DNA from: Spirosoma panaciterrae DSM 21099
GTDB taxonomy: Bacteria > Bacteroidota > Bacteroidia > Cytophagales > Spirosomataceae
Assembly (NCBI RefSeq): GCF_000374025.1
Contig: NZ_KB893228.1
Span: 124,001 to 188,000 of the forward strand
DNA length: 64,000 nucleotides
Direction of reading: 5' to 3'
This document shows positions 31,967-40,150 of the stretch, piece by piece; the first letter of the stretch is position 1; the number at the start of each line of letters is the position of its first letter. Both the position numbers and the translations under genes were made by a program. A model generated the notes under the pieces. That model was not told where the DNA came from, made no database searches, and saw nothing but the letters and a program-made list of their open reading frames with translations.

Positions 31967-32797
31967 ATGGTTTTCCGACCGCGAATACCTCCTCACCCTG
32001 CCCTGCGTCCGTATGTGCGGCATTATCTGTTGCTTCACGTGCAAATGCATGGGGTTCCCGTTCACCAGCGCATCAAGCCCATTCCACCCGACGCCGATCA
32101 GTCGCTTTTCTTTTATCCACGCAGTTCGGTCAAAGCGATCATCAATAGCACCGATGAAAGCCGCACGTCGGCAACCAGCATTTTTGTAGGCCAGCAAACG
32201 TCACGTATCAATATCCAGTTTGGCGACGATCATCTGATTATTCAGGTCTGTTTTCAGCCCGGTTTTCTGTACCAACTGTTGGGCAAAATACCCATCAATA
32301 CGTTTCAAAATGAGGAAATGAACGCCGAGTACCTCACCGATGCGGGCATGAAAGACCTCAACGAGCAGTTGCAGGAAGAAACGGATTACGACCGAATGAT
32401 CGCCCACATCGAAGCGTATCTGCTGAAGAAACTGGTCTGGCTCCGCCCCGAAACGTTACCCATCGACAAGGTTATTCTGGCCATTAAAGAGGCACAGCAG
32501 CCGCTTTCGCTCGATTGGCTGGCCGATCAGGCTTGTTTGAGTTCGAGGCAGTTGGAGCGTAAATTTCTGGAGCGGATGGGTATGAGTCCGAAATTTTTTG
32601 CCCGTATTGCCCGCTTCGACCGGGCCTTTAAGTTGAAACAACAACAGCCCCAACTCGACTGGCACGACGTGGCCTATGCCTGTGGCTATTTCGACTACTC
32701 GCACATGATGCGCGATTTTCGGCAGTTTGCCGAAGTGCCTCCCTCTATGCTTCTGGCTCAGGACATGGCTTCGCCCGACTGGGGCAACCGCTTTTAG
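31967..32797 (+). CDS. AraC-family regulator, paralog 6
   Basis: A 276-residue regulator that starts MVFRPRIPPHPALRPYVRHY, very close to paralog 3 over the whole length. Marks: PPDADQSLFFYPRSS, FVGQQTSRINIQFG, IQVCFQPGFLYQLLGK; HTH units SLDWLADQACLSSRQLERKF and DVAYACGYFDYSHMMRDF (about 177-260). I use the ATG at 31967, which sits 25 bp after a -7-like element. Box 7 begins 3 bp after the stop and leads into the cupin gene at 32872, the likely target. The dioxygenase gene just upstream may also be in its regulon. Confidence 0.88.
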   Translation: MVFRPRIPPHPALRPYVRHYLLLHVQMHGVPVHQRIKPIPPDADQSLFFYPRSSVKAIINSTDESRTSATSIFVGQQTSRINIQFGDDHLIIQVCFQPGFLYQLLGKIPINTFQNEEMNAEYLTDAGMKDLNEQLQEETDYDRMIAHIEAYLLKKLVWLRPETLPIDKVILAIKEAQQPLSLDWLADQACLSSRQLERKFLERMGMSPKFFARIARFDRAFKLKQQQPQLDWHDVAYACGYFDYSHMMRDFRQFAEVPPSMLLAQDMASPDWGNRF

Positions 32798-32800
32798 CAA

Positions 32801-32846
32801 TGTCGTTTTTTTACAGCCAGCACCTGACGGCTATTGGTTTAGTTCG
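32801..32846 (+). promoter_or_regulatory. AraC-type box 7 with -7 element
   Basis: TGTCGTTTTTTTACAGCC at 32801-32818, 3 bp after the AraC stop. TTAGTTCG at 32839-32846 occupies the usual -7 position (38 bp) with two mismatches; TCGCTTTG at 32844-32851 is an alternative. The cupin ATG is at 32872, 71 bp from the box. Confidence 0.6.
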
Positions 32847-32871
32847 CTTTGAAATCAACCATGCTAAGCGA

Positions 32872-33552
32872 ATGAAAACCTCTCTCTATTTTTTGGGCTA
32901 TATACTAGTCGGTTATCTGGCTGTAGCGATTATCTGTCAGTTACTCCCAACCAATCGGCCTGATTTTGCCAAGGTCTTTACGCCCAACAGCCGATTTGGC
33001 AATCCCGGACAAGGCAACGAACAGATTATTCTGGGATACACGAACGGGCGGGTTCAGATGCAGGGCAACGTGAAACCTCATGCGACAGGCCCTCTCGAAC
33101 ACGTACACACAAGCTTCGACGAGCTGTTTTCCGTTTCCAGAGGGACATTATCCCTATTGGTCGATGGTAAAATCAAACGACTTCGGGCCGGTGAGTCGTT
33201 TACAGTACCCCACGGAACCTATCATAAATTCTTTAATGAGACCGATTCGATGGCAACCGGTACAGGCGACGCACCAGCCGAGTTTGTATGTACACTAACG
33301 CAGCTGTATGGCCTTGCAAACGACGATCCAGCCATTTTTTCCTCCCCTCGTTTTCTGCTTCAACTGGCCGTTTGGGGCAACGATTTTGATTCGTATCTTA
33401 AAGAGGGTCCGCCACCGTTTGTCTTGAAAACGCTTAAATTTTTAGCATTGCCCATCGCCAAAATCGCGGGGTATCAGTATGCCAATCCAGCTTATTTCCC
33501 TAAACCAGCCTCCTCAATTAATAGGGCCGTACCATCGGAATCTGCAAATTAG
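32872..33552 (+). CDS. membrane-anchored cupin protein, paralog D
   Basis: A 226-residue protein with one N-terminal membrane segment (MKTSLYFLGYILVGYLAVAI) and a cupin domain at about 55-140: LEHVHTSFDELFSVSRGTLSL (outline) and VPHGTYHKFFNE supply the metal ligands. It has a C-terminal extension with a second hydrophobic stretch (VLKTLKFLALPIAKIAGY). It differs from cupins A-C in having no Tat signal. The ATG at 32872 is chosen, since the frame from 32800 would translate box 7 as MSFFY. Its last 35 bp overlap the end of the convergent APCDD1-like gene. Confidence 0.75.
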   Translation: MKTSLYFLGYILVGYLAVAIICQLLPTNRPDFAKVFTPNSRFGNPGQGNEQIILGYTNGRVQMQGNVKPHATGPLEHVHTSFDELFSVSRGTLSLLVDGKIKRLRAGESFTVPHGTYHKFFNETDSMATGTGDAPAEFVCTLTQLYGLANDDPAIFSSPRFLLQLAVWGNDFDSYLKEGPPPFVLKTLKFLALPIAKIAGYQYANPAYFPKPASSINRAVPSESAN

Positions 33553-34090
33553 TCGGCCGGTTTTCTTCGGTGTCGAAGCCACGCCCATCGACGTGTCTCG
33601 CTCCCCAGAACAGCATACCATTCAGGACATACATCAGGTCGTATTCTTTGAAAATTTGTCCCTCAGCTAATCCAAACGGCGTAAATGCTTTGCCTAAAAT
33701 GCTTTGCGTACTGTTTACTTCCCAGGCATTGAAACCCGAACTGGCAAACTGATTCAGCACGGCCACAAATCCCGGATGCAATGGCGTTACCTCATAGGCG
33801 CCATCGGCAGTGAAATCGACTTTCTGAGCGCCATCAGCTATCGGATGGTCACCCTGCCATTGCACATGCCCTTTAATGAATAGTCGGGCTAAAGGCACTT
33901 TTCCGTAGGCATCGGCAAAATTGATGATCTCCAGCGTAAAGGTGTCGTCGGCCTGGTACGTAAATCGTCGGGACAGGTAAAATGGCTTGGCGCTTCCGTC
34001 GTCGTTGCGCGAAAGACTTGGCCGTACTTCGGGCACAATACTGATCCACTCACCGCCTGTTATTACTTGTTTGATTTGTTCGATTGTCAT
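33518..34090 (-). CDS. APCDD1-domain-like cytoplasmic protein
   Basis: A 190-residue protein without signal peptide. Several stretches match the repeated domain of animal APCDD1 from memory: GEWISIVPEVRPS (about 12-24), FYLSRRFTYQADDTFTLEI (about 37-55), VTPLHPGFVAVLNQF (about 100-114), and a closing NRPTNLQIPMVRP. APCDD1 domains are beta-barrel Wnt-binding modules; bacterial members have no known role. The gene is divergent from an HxlR regulator with a palindrome between them, so it is probably the regulated partner. I start it at ATG 34090, because the longer frame to 34222 runs through the operator and the HxlR start. Confidence 0.6.
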   Translation of the reverse strand: MTIEQIKQVITGGEWISIVPEVRPSLSRNDDGSAKPFYLSRRFTYQADDTFTLEIINFADAYGKVPLARLFIKGHVQWQGDHPIADGAQKVDFTADGAYEVTPLHPGFVAVLNQFASSGFNAWEVNSTQSILGKAFTPFGLAEGQIFKEYDLMYVLNGMLFWGARHVDGRGFDTEENRPTNLQIPMVRPY

Positions 34091-34125
34091 TGCTTTTAAA
34101 ATTGAATACACAAAGCTGTTATCTT

Positions 34126-34158
34126 CGTCTAAAATAGACAAGTAGTCTGTTTTAGACG
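34126..34158. promoter_or_regulatory. palindromic operator between APCDD1-like gene and HxlR gene
   Basis: CGTCTAAAA (34126-34134) pairs with TTTTAGACG (34150-34158); inner bases to 34139/34145 also pair with one mismatch, giving 14-bp arms around a 5-bp centre at 34142. It lies 36 bp before the 34090 start and 24 bp before the 34182 start, the normal site for a dimeric HxlR repressor acting on both genes. Confidence 0.65.
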
Positions 34159-34181
34159 AACTAGTACATCTTTTTAGACCA

Positions 34182-34541
34182 ATGGCAAATCCGCGCAAAA
34201 ACAAGGATTTCAATCCGCACAACTGCCCGGTTACGCATTGCCTGAACCGAATTGGCGGTCAATGGAAAGTACTGATCATGTATGGTATCAGCAAAAACTG
34301 CAATCGGTTCAGTAAGCTGCAACGTGCCATTCCTACCATCAGCAAGCAAATGCTGGTCAATCAATTGCGTGAACTGGAAGATGATGGTATTCTAGAACGG
34401 ATTATTTACCCCGAAATTCCACCCCGCGTCGAGTACAAACTGACAGAATACGGTGAGTCGCTAATGCCCGTGATTTACGTCATGCAGGACTGGGGCTTGC
34501 AGGCAATGAAATCTGAAAGCCAATCCTCGGGAAAAGGGTAA
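34182..34541 (+). CDS. HxlR-family transcription regulator
   Basis: A 119-residue winged-helix regulator of the HxlR group. It shows the typical CPVTHCLNRIGGQWKVLIMY (about 11-30), the recognition part RFSKLQRAIPTISKQMLVNQ and the wing ERIIYPEIPPRVEYKLTEYG. The conserved N-terminal Cys (11) is the residue used in redox- or aldehyde-sensing HxlR proteins; a second Cys is at 16. It is divergent from the APCDD1-like gene, with a palindromic operator between them. The signal is unknown, and electrophile or redox stress is a reasonable guess. Confidence 0.88.
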   Translation: MANPRKNKDFNPHNCPVTHCLNRIGGQWKVLIMYGISKNCNRFSKLQRAIPTISKQMLVNQLRELEDDGILERIIYPEIPPRVEYKLTEYGESLMPVIYVMQDWGLQAMKSESQSSGKG

Positions 34542-34583
34542 GATAAAGTTTTGGTAGTAAACACATGAGTATCGACCATAGCT

Positions 34584-34591
34584 TATCTTTA
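34584..34591 (+). promoter_or_regulatory. -7-like element TATCTTTA before the DPP-IV gene
   Basis: TATCTTTA lies 28 bp before the ATG at 34619 and supports that start, not the ATG at 34565. Confidence 0.4.
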
Positions 34592-34618
34592 GGAACCGAA
34601 CGTTCTTTACCAAACGCT

Positions 34619-36895
34619 ATGTCTGCTTCGTTATCCGCTTCATTCTGCCGAAACGTATTTGTTTGCCTGACGACCTTTCTTCTGGCCTTTACAGCCCATT
34701 CGCAGGGTACATTAGCCGACTACCAACGGGCCGAAATGCTGAATGGGGCTTTTCAAAACAAGGTGTACGATGCACCTGACAAAATCCAGTGGTTGCCGAA
34801 AGCCCATTCGTTCTGGTATCTGAAAGCGACAGCCAATGGCAAGGAATTTATCAAGGTAGATGCCGACCGAACCGCAAAAGAACCCGCTTTCGATCAGAAA
34901 CGGCTGGCAACGTCGCTAAGTCAATTGACAGGCCGTCCGGTGCTCCCCTATCAACTGCCCTTCTCCGACATTACCCTGCAACCCACCGAGGTTTCGTTTC
35001 GCATCAAAGACTCCTTGTTTACCTGTCCCTTCGATACGTACCAATGCCGACTTAAGGGGGTGATTAGCCCACCGGACAATCGGTATTGGGGCAATCAGAT
35101 TAATGAACAGGAAGGCAAACCCGTTCTGTCGCCCGACGGTATGTACGAAGCGTTTATTAAAAATTACAACGTGTACATTCGGCCAAGTCGTCGGCCTGCC
35201 GAAGAAGTAGCCCTGAGTTATGACGGATCGGAAGGCGAGTTTTATTCCACTTACATGGCCTGGTCGCCCGATTCTAAAAAACTGGTGGTCAATAAAGTTC
35301 GGCCCAACACTCCTCACCTAATTTACCTGATTGAGTCATCGCCAACCGATCAGTTACAGCCTAAACTTCAGTCGCGCCAGTACCTGAAACCGGGTGATGC
35401 CCTCCCCCAGCGGTTTCCTACCCTGTTTCTGATCGATACCAAACGACAGATACCGATACCCGCTTCGGTTATTCCAGACCAGTACACCATCACGATGCCC
35501 CACTGGCGGAACGATAGCCGGGCGTTTACCTTCGAATACAACCAGCGAGGGCATCAGCGGTATACCGTTTTCGAGATGAACATTGACGGGGCGGTAAGGC
35601 CATTAATCGACGAAACGAGTAAGACCTTTATTCATTACAGCGGAAAAAACTACCGCTACGATTTGGCCGATGGCAAGGAAATGATCTGGGCATCGGAGCG
35701 TGATGGCTGGAATCACCTGTATCTGTACGATGGCAATGGTAAGGTGAAAGCCCAGATTACCAAAGGCGAATGGGTAGTACGTCGGGTGGTTTATGTGGAT
35801 GAAGCCAAACGAACCATTTTATTCGAAGGCAGTGGTCGGGAAGCCAGTCAGGACCCCTACTTTACCCAACTATACCGGGTCAATTTCGACGGAACGGGCC
35901 TGACCGTCTTAACGCACGAAAACGGAAATCATCGGCTGATTTTCTCCGACGATTATCAGTATGTGGTCGATAGCTATTCCCGGGTCGATGAACCACCCAC
36001 CACCGTTCTCCGGCAGACCTCGACGGGCAAAGTCGTTATGGAGTTGGAAAAGGGGGATATTCAGCCGTTGCTCGCTACGGGCTGGAAACTACCGGAAGTG
36101 TTTACGGCCAAAGGTCGGGATGGGAAAACCGACATCTGGGGCATCATTGTTCGCCCGTCCAATTTCGACCCCAGGAAAACCTATCCGGTTGTCGAATACA
36201 TCTACGCCGGTCCCCACGACTCATTTGTGCCGAAAAGCTTCGTGACCGATTCGCGGGGGTCCCTGCACGAAATGGCCGAGCTGGGCTTTATCGTTGTGCA
36301 GTGCGATGGCATGGGCACGGCCAACCGTTCAAAAGCCTTCCATGACGTTTGCTGGAAAAACCTGAAAGACAGCGGCTTTCCCGACCGCATCGCCTGGATG
36401 AAAGCAGCCGCTCAGAAATACCCATACATGGACCTGAGTCGGGTGGGTATCTGGGGCAATTCGGCAGGGGGGCAAAGCTCGGCAGGAGCGTTATTGCACT
36501 ATCCCGATTTTTATAAAGTAGCCGTTTCGTCGTCGGGCTGTCACGATAACCGGATGGATAAACTCTGGTGGAATGAACAGTGGATGGGCTACCCGATAGG
36601 CCCACAATATGCCGAATCGTCCAACACGACCCACGCTAAGAACCTGAAGGGCAAGCTCTTGTTGATTCTGGGCGAGATGGACGATAACGTAGACCCCTCC
36701 TCGACCTATCAGTTCATCAACGCGTTAATCAAAGCCAACAAAAATTTCGATTTCCTGATGGTTCCAGGCATGGGTCATTCGCTGGGCGGTGACTATGGGG
36801 AACACAAACGACGTGATTTCTTTGTGAAGCATCTACTGGGCGTAGACCCTCCCGAATGGAACTGGCAACCCAACATCACGATACCCAAACCCTAA
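34619..36895 (+). CDS. dipeptidyl-peptidase IV-like S9 serine protease
   Basis: A 758-residue exported S9 peptidase. The signal peptide occupies about residues 1-30 (ending AHSQG). Residues 31-480 are the beta-propeller (DPPIV_N; repeats such as LSPDGMYEAFIKNYNVYI and YMAWSPDSKKLVV). The catalytic domain shows WGNSAGGQSS with Ser615, LGEMDDNVDPSST with Asp688 and PGMGHSLGG with His720, the full triad. Family enzymes remove dipeptides from peptide N-termini, often after Pro or Ala, in the periplasm. Its 3' end meets the convergent SDR gene with a gap of only 8 bp. Confidence 0.92.
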   Translation: MSASLSASFCRNVFVCLTTFLLAFTAHSQGTLADYQRAEMLNGAFQNKVYDAPDKIQWLPKAHSFWYLKATANGKEFIKVDADRTAKEPAFDQKRLATSLSQLTGRPVLPYQLPFSDITLQPTEVSFRIKDSLFTCPFDTYQCRLKGVISPPDNRYWGNQINEQEGKPVLSPDGMYEAFIKNYNVYIRPSRRPAEEVALSYDGSEGEFYSTYMAWSPDSKKLVVNKVRPNTPHLIYLIESSPTDQLQPKLQSRQYLKPGDALPQRFPTLFLIDTKRQIPIPASVIPDQYTITMPHWRNDSRAFTFEYNQRGHQRYTVFEMNIDGAVRPLIDETSKTFIHYSGKNYRYDLADGKEMIWASERDGWNHLYLYDGNGKVKAQITKGEWVVRRVVYVDEAKRTILFEGSGREASQDPYFTQLYRVNFDGTGLTVLTHENGNHRLIFSDDYQYVVDSYSRVDEPPTTVLRQTSTGKVVMELEKGDIQPLLATGWKLPEVFTAKGRDGKTDIWGIIVRPSNFDPRKTYPVVEYIYAGPHDSFVPKSFVTDSRGSLHEMAELGFIVVQCDGMGTANRSKAFHDVCWKNLKDSGFPDRIAWMKAAAQKYPYMDLSRVGIWGNSAGGQSSAGALLHYPDFYKVAVSSSGCHDNRMDKLWWNEQWMGYPIGPQYAESSNTTHAKNLKGKLLLILGEMDDNVDPSSTYQFINALIKANKNFDFLMVPGMGHSLGGDYGEHKRRDFFVKHLLGVDPPEWNWQPNITIPKP

Positions 36896-36903
36896 TCAGC
36901 AAA

Positions 36904-38025
36904 TCAATACTCCATCATGTGCTTAAATTTCCGGTCGGCAGCATAGCGGCAAAGCGCAGTGAAATTTTCTTCCAGATTGGGTTCTTCCACATCGTGCATC
37001 AACTCCCGAAGGGTCTGCATATCGAATGTGTAATCATCGGCCAGGAGGTATTGACTTAGTTGCGCACCGGCCGTACGGTAGTATAGCTTTTCAATGGCGT
37101 TCTGATCGGTCGGAATTTCGGTAACGAATTCATAGTTTGTCCAGCCAGCCGCTTCCAGCATCGTCGGTACCGCGAAGGTATTCGGGACATACCGGCTATG
37201 AACGATGTTCAGGTCTTTAATTTCAGTACTCAACGCTCGTACAATCACTTTAGCCGCATAATCGACAGGCACCATGTTTAAACCGGCTTTCGGGTTTAAG
37301 GCAATCCGAATATTCAGGTGACCATACATATCTTTCGAGCGGTAAAAGAAGGCGCCAAACAGATAGAATACCAAAAACCGATAGATGACGTGATACGGCG
37401 AATCCATCAATCGACCGGCAATAATACTCGGGCGCAGAATCTGCCACTCCAGGCCGTACTGTTCACATAAGTTGGGAATGTCCTCCTCAATTTTCGCCTT
37501 AAACGATTCGTAGTGATTTCGGTAGCTGGCCAGGTTCTGCTCTTTTAAAAACTGTGGCCTGAACGCAAAGGCGGTACTGATATAAGTTACTTTGACAATA
37601 TACGGTTGGAGCTGTTTGATCAACTGGATGGTGCCGTAATAATTGGTCTTTTTGATCTCTTCGTACGCACTTGGCGTAGTGCCCAGATTAACCGAAGCAG
37701 CGCAATGGATCAGATGGAATTTCCCGGTTGTGGTTGCCAGATACTGGGTTAGATCGGTAGCGTTACTGATATCATAGCTGATCAGGTCGATATGGTCGGT
37801 TTTCAGCCGATCTATATCCAGTTGGTTCATATAGTCGGGCATCAGATCGGGGGTAAGCAGCTCCTCAAATCGTTCCTGCACCGATCTTGTGCTTTTGCTT
37901 CGTATCAACAGGATTAGTTTACCCATGTAGCCGCTCTGGTGAATGCGCAACAGCAGTTCGTAAACAATATGCGACCCTAAAACACCCGTTGAGCCGGTTA
38001 AGATGAAGTTGTTGACTGGTTTCAT
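36904..38025 (-). CDS. SDR-family NAD(P)-dependent reductase (thioester-reductase-like)
   Basis: A 373-residue Rossmann-fold protein of the extended SDR group, close to the thioester-reductase/male-sterility type. The NAD(P) motif is LTGSTGVLGSHIVYELLL (9-26), followed by LILLIRS, the HCAASVNLG loop (about 106-114), and the active-site region STAFAFRP with YESFK (Tyr-x-x-x-Lys) near 172-176. Such domains reduce acyl thioesters to aldehydes or alcohols when fused to carrier domains; here it stands alone, so the substrate is open (an acyl-CoA or a lipid). It is divergent from the region upstream of the Crp gene. Confidence 0.78.
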   Translation of the reverse strand: MKPVNNFILTGSTGVLGSHIVYELLLRIHQSGYMGKLILLIRSKSTRSVQERFEELLTPDLMPDYMNQLDIDRLKTDHIDLISYDISNATDLTQYLATTTGKFHLIHCAASVNLGTTPSAYEEIKKTNYYGTIQLIKQLQPYIVKVTYISTAFAFRPQFLKEQNLASYRNHYESFKAKIEEDIPNLCEQYGLEWQILRPSIIAGRLMDSPYHVIYRFLVFYLFGAFFYRSKDMYGHLNIRIALNPKAGLNMVPVDYAAKVIVRALSTEIKDLNIVHSRYVPNTFAVPTMLEAAGWTNYEFVTEIPTDQNAIEKLYYRTAGAQLSQYLLADDYTFDMQTLRELMHDVEEPNLEENFTALCRYAADRKFKHMMEY

Positions 38026-38258
38026 TTGGACAATAAGAGGTAGGGTTTAGCCCTGATCGACAGGACCAAACGATGAATATTGTTTTCGAAAAAACACGTT
38101 GCTTAGTTGGCTATCAGCCTATCGACGCCCTTAAAAACAGATAACCAGGAGATGTATACGTCTCATCGGTTTGCCCTCGAAAGACACAGATAGCAGAACA
38201 AAGTTCAGCGTCGGCCTTCAGAGTTTTTTTGACAAAAGTCAAAATCGAAACGGCTCTG

Positions 38259-38822
38259 TCATTTTTTTGCCCGAATTCGGCTCAGCGTTTCCTGCGAAAT
38301 ACCGAGAAAGGAGGCAATATGCCCCAGCGACGCTTTTTGCAGGAGTTGGGGGTGTTTCTCGATCAATTGATGGTAGCGTTCCGAAGCGGATTGAAACTGG
38401 AACGACAGCGTGCGTTCTTCCAGTTCGATAAAGTACTTTTCGGTCATCAGCCGCCCGATCAGATTAAACTCCGGATAGTTTCGGTAGAGTTCGTTGAGCT
38501 GATCATAGCTAACCCCGGCAATGGTGCTATCTTCCAGAATTTCAATGGTCGTATAGCTCGGCTTTAGTGTCACGAAGGAGTAATAGGAGGCCAGTATATC
38601 GCCTTCGAAAGCGAACCAAAGGCTTATGTCCCGGCCATCCTGGGTGTAATAGCCTCGGGCAAACCCTTTTTCCAACATATACAGATGTCGGCATATTTTT
38701 CCATGCTCCAAAAGCACGTATCCTTTGGGCACTTCTTTCCGGACCAACACGCTAGCCAGAGCCAATTGCCCTTCTGGACTAATCGGCGCAAACTGACTGA
38801 TTTGATTCAGTAACCAGAGCAA
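38259..38822 (-). CDS. Crp/Fnr-type cyclic nucleotide-binding regulator
   Basis: A 187-residue protein. The N-terminal cNMP-binding beta-roll is seen in KGYVLLEHGKICRHLYMLEKG (outline, about 33-53) and GRDISLWFAFEGDILASY (about 62-79); the C-terminal HTH has ASLGHIASFLGISQETLSRIR (about 163-183). The usual Arg and Ser of cAMP binding are not obvious, and in Bacteroidota such proteins often respond to other signals or to none. The 38026-38258 gap to the SDR gene holds no gene. The next gene, a serine hydrolase, ends 44 bp away in front of it. Confidence 0.82.
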   Translation of the reverse strand: MLWLLNQISQFAPISPEGQLALASVLVRKEVPKGYVLLEHGKICRHLYMLEKGFARGYYTQDGRDISLWFAFEGDILASYYSFVTLKPSYTTIEILEDSTIAGVSYDQLNELYRNYPEFNLIGRLMTEKYFIELEERTLSFQFQSASERYHQLIEKHPQLLQKASLGHIASFLGISQETLSRIRAKK

Positions 38823-38865
38823 GTCTATTTATCTGTTTAGAACACCATCTGCTTTTCTGCCTAAC

Positions 38866-39987
38866 TTACTTTGCGTGGTTAGCCACTACCTGTTCAAGGG
38901 TTTTGAGTATCTCCGGCATCTTTTCGTGGGCGTTGTTGCAGAGAACAATAATGGTTTTATCGGCCTCTATGAAGCGAATTATCTCGGTTTTGTAGCCAGG
39001 ATTATCGCCACTGTGCTGTACCACTTTCCCGAGTGTATCGTTCTGCGTCAATTCCCAGCCAAAGCCATAGGGCGACGAGGTACCATTCGTCAGTTGGGCG
39101 GGCTTAAAGGCCTCGGCCAGCGTTTGCTGACTCACCAGTTTGCTGGTATATAAGGCCCGGTCCCATTTGAGTAAATCCTCCGCCGTTGAACTGATACGAC
39201 CCGGTCCTTTGCGATTCCCAAGCCAGATAGCGTAGTTGAATTCAGGAAACGAATCGGCCCGGACGTACCGTTTCTTTTCGGGTACATACATATGTCCCCA
39301 GGCCATATCAGGCAGCTTGATTTTCTCCTCACGGGTACGAATATCCGTGTGCGTCATCCCCACCGGCTTAAAGATACGCGCCCGGCAGAACTGGATAAAA
39401 TCCTGCCCGGAGGCTTTTTCGGCAATACTCGCCAGCAACATATAACCCGTATTACTGTATTCATATTTCGCGCCCGGTTCAAACGATTTCGCCGGGTGGT
39501 ATTTGATCAGATACGCAATGTTATCGGCATTATTAGCGACTTTACTTTTGTCCCAATGCTTATCCATCACATCCTGATAATCGGGTAATCCGGAGGTGTG
39601 GTTGAGCAGATGCCGAATGGTGATACCTGGATAGGGTAACCCCGGAATGTATTTATCAATCAGATCATCATAGTCCAGTTTACCTTCCTGTTTCAGCATT
39701 AGGATAGTCATGGCTGTAAACTGCTTTGAGACCGATGCCAGTTCAAAAATTGATCCCGTCGTTATCGGCGATTTAGTCTCAAAATTACGGTAGCTAAAAG
39801 CTTTCTCATACACAGGTTTCCCTTTGTCGGCTATGAGCACAACGCCACTGAAATCGGGAATGCTGGCGAAGAAGCTGTTCAACTCGTCGTTCATGGGCTT
39901 CGACGAATGCGTTTGGGCACTGGCAACGACATGAAATAACAGGCCCGCTAAGAGGGAGTACGCGGAATAGAAACGATGAATCGACAA
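38866..39987 (-). CDS. exported serine hydrolase of the beta-lactamase/DD-peptidase type 1
   Basis: A 373-residue protein with a signal peptide (1-24, ending VASAQ). Class C-like active-site motifs: Ser85-Val-Ser-Lys88 (SVSK), Tyr177-Ser-Asn179 (YSN) and VQHSGDNPGYKT (HSG, about 332-334), the three motifs expected. Family members hydrolyse beta-lactams, D-amino peptides or simple esters; without a tested substrate the call stays general. It is transcribed toward the Crp gene region and preceded by the 40065-40143 hairpin and the PHP gene. Confidence 0.85.
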   Translation of the reverse strand: MSIHRFYSAYSLLAGLLFHVVASAQTHSSKPMNDELNSFFASIPDFSGVVLIADKGKPVYEKAFSYRNFETKSPITTGSIFELASVSKQFTAMTILMLKQEGKLDYDDLIDKYIPGLPYPGITIRHLLNHTSGLPDYQDVMDKHWDKSKVANNADNIAYLIKYHPAKSFEPGAKYEYSNTGYMLLASIAEKASGQDFIQFCRARIFKPVGMTHTDIRTREEKIKLPDMAWGHMYVPEKKRYVRADSFPEFNYAIWLGNRKGPGRISSTAEDLLKWDRALYTSKLVSQQTLAEAFKPAQLTNGTSSPYGFGWELTQNDTLGKVVQHSGDNPGYKTEIIRFIEADKTIIVLCNNAHEKMPEILKTLEQVVANHAK

Positions 39988-40064
39988 GAGGATTAGGCTA
40001 TTTCGGTTATTGCTTCCAATTTACAGAGTTGGGCCCAAATACACAATTGCACGAGTAGTATTAA

Positions 40065-40143
40065 ATTAAACCGCAAGGACGCGAAGGCGCAAAGAAGTAC
40101 AAATATGAAGATTCTTTGCGCCTTCGCGTCCTTGCGGTTTAAT
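40065..40143. terminator. 31-bp perfect inverted repeat (CCGCAAGGACGCGAAGGC family)
   Basis: Positions 40065-40095 and 40113-40143 are perfectly complementary with a 17-nt loop. It lies just after the PHP-GDPD gene stop and before the serine hydrolase start, on the 3' side of the first. The arm sequence is of a kind I recall from many unrelated bacterial genomes, so it looks like a mobile intergenic repeat. Confidence 0.8.
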
Positions 40144-40150
40144 ATAAACT

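Noticed and set aside
36904..38025. The SDR gene as part of a non-ribosomal peptide or polyketide cluster
   Set aside because: There are no carrier, adenylation or ketosynthase domains nearby.
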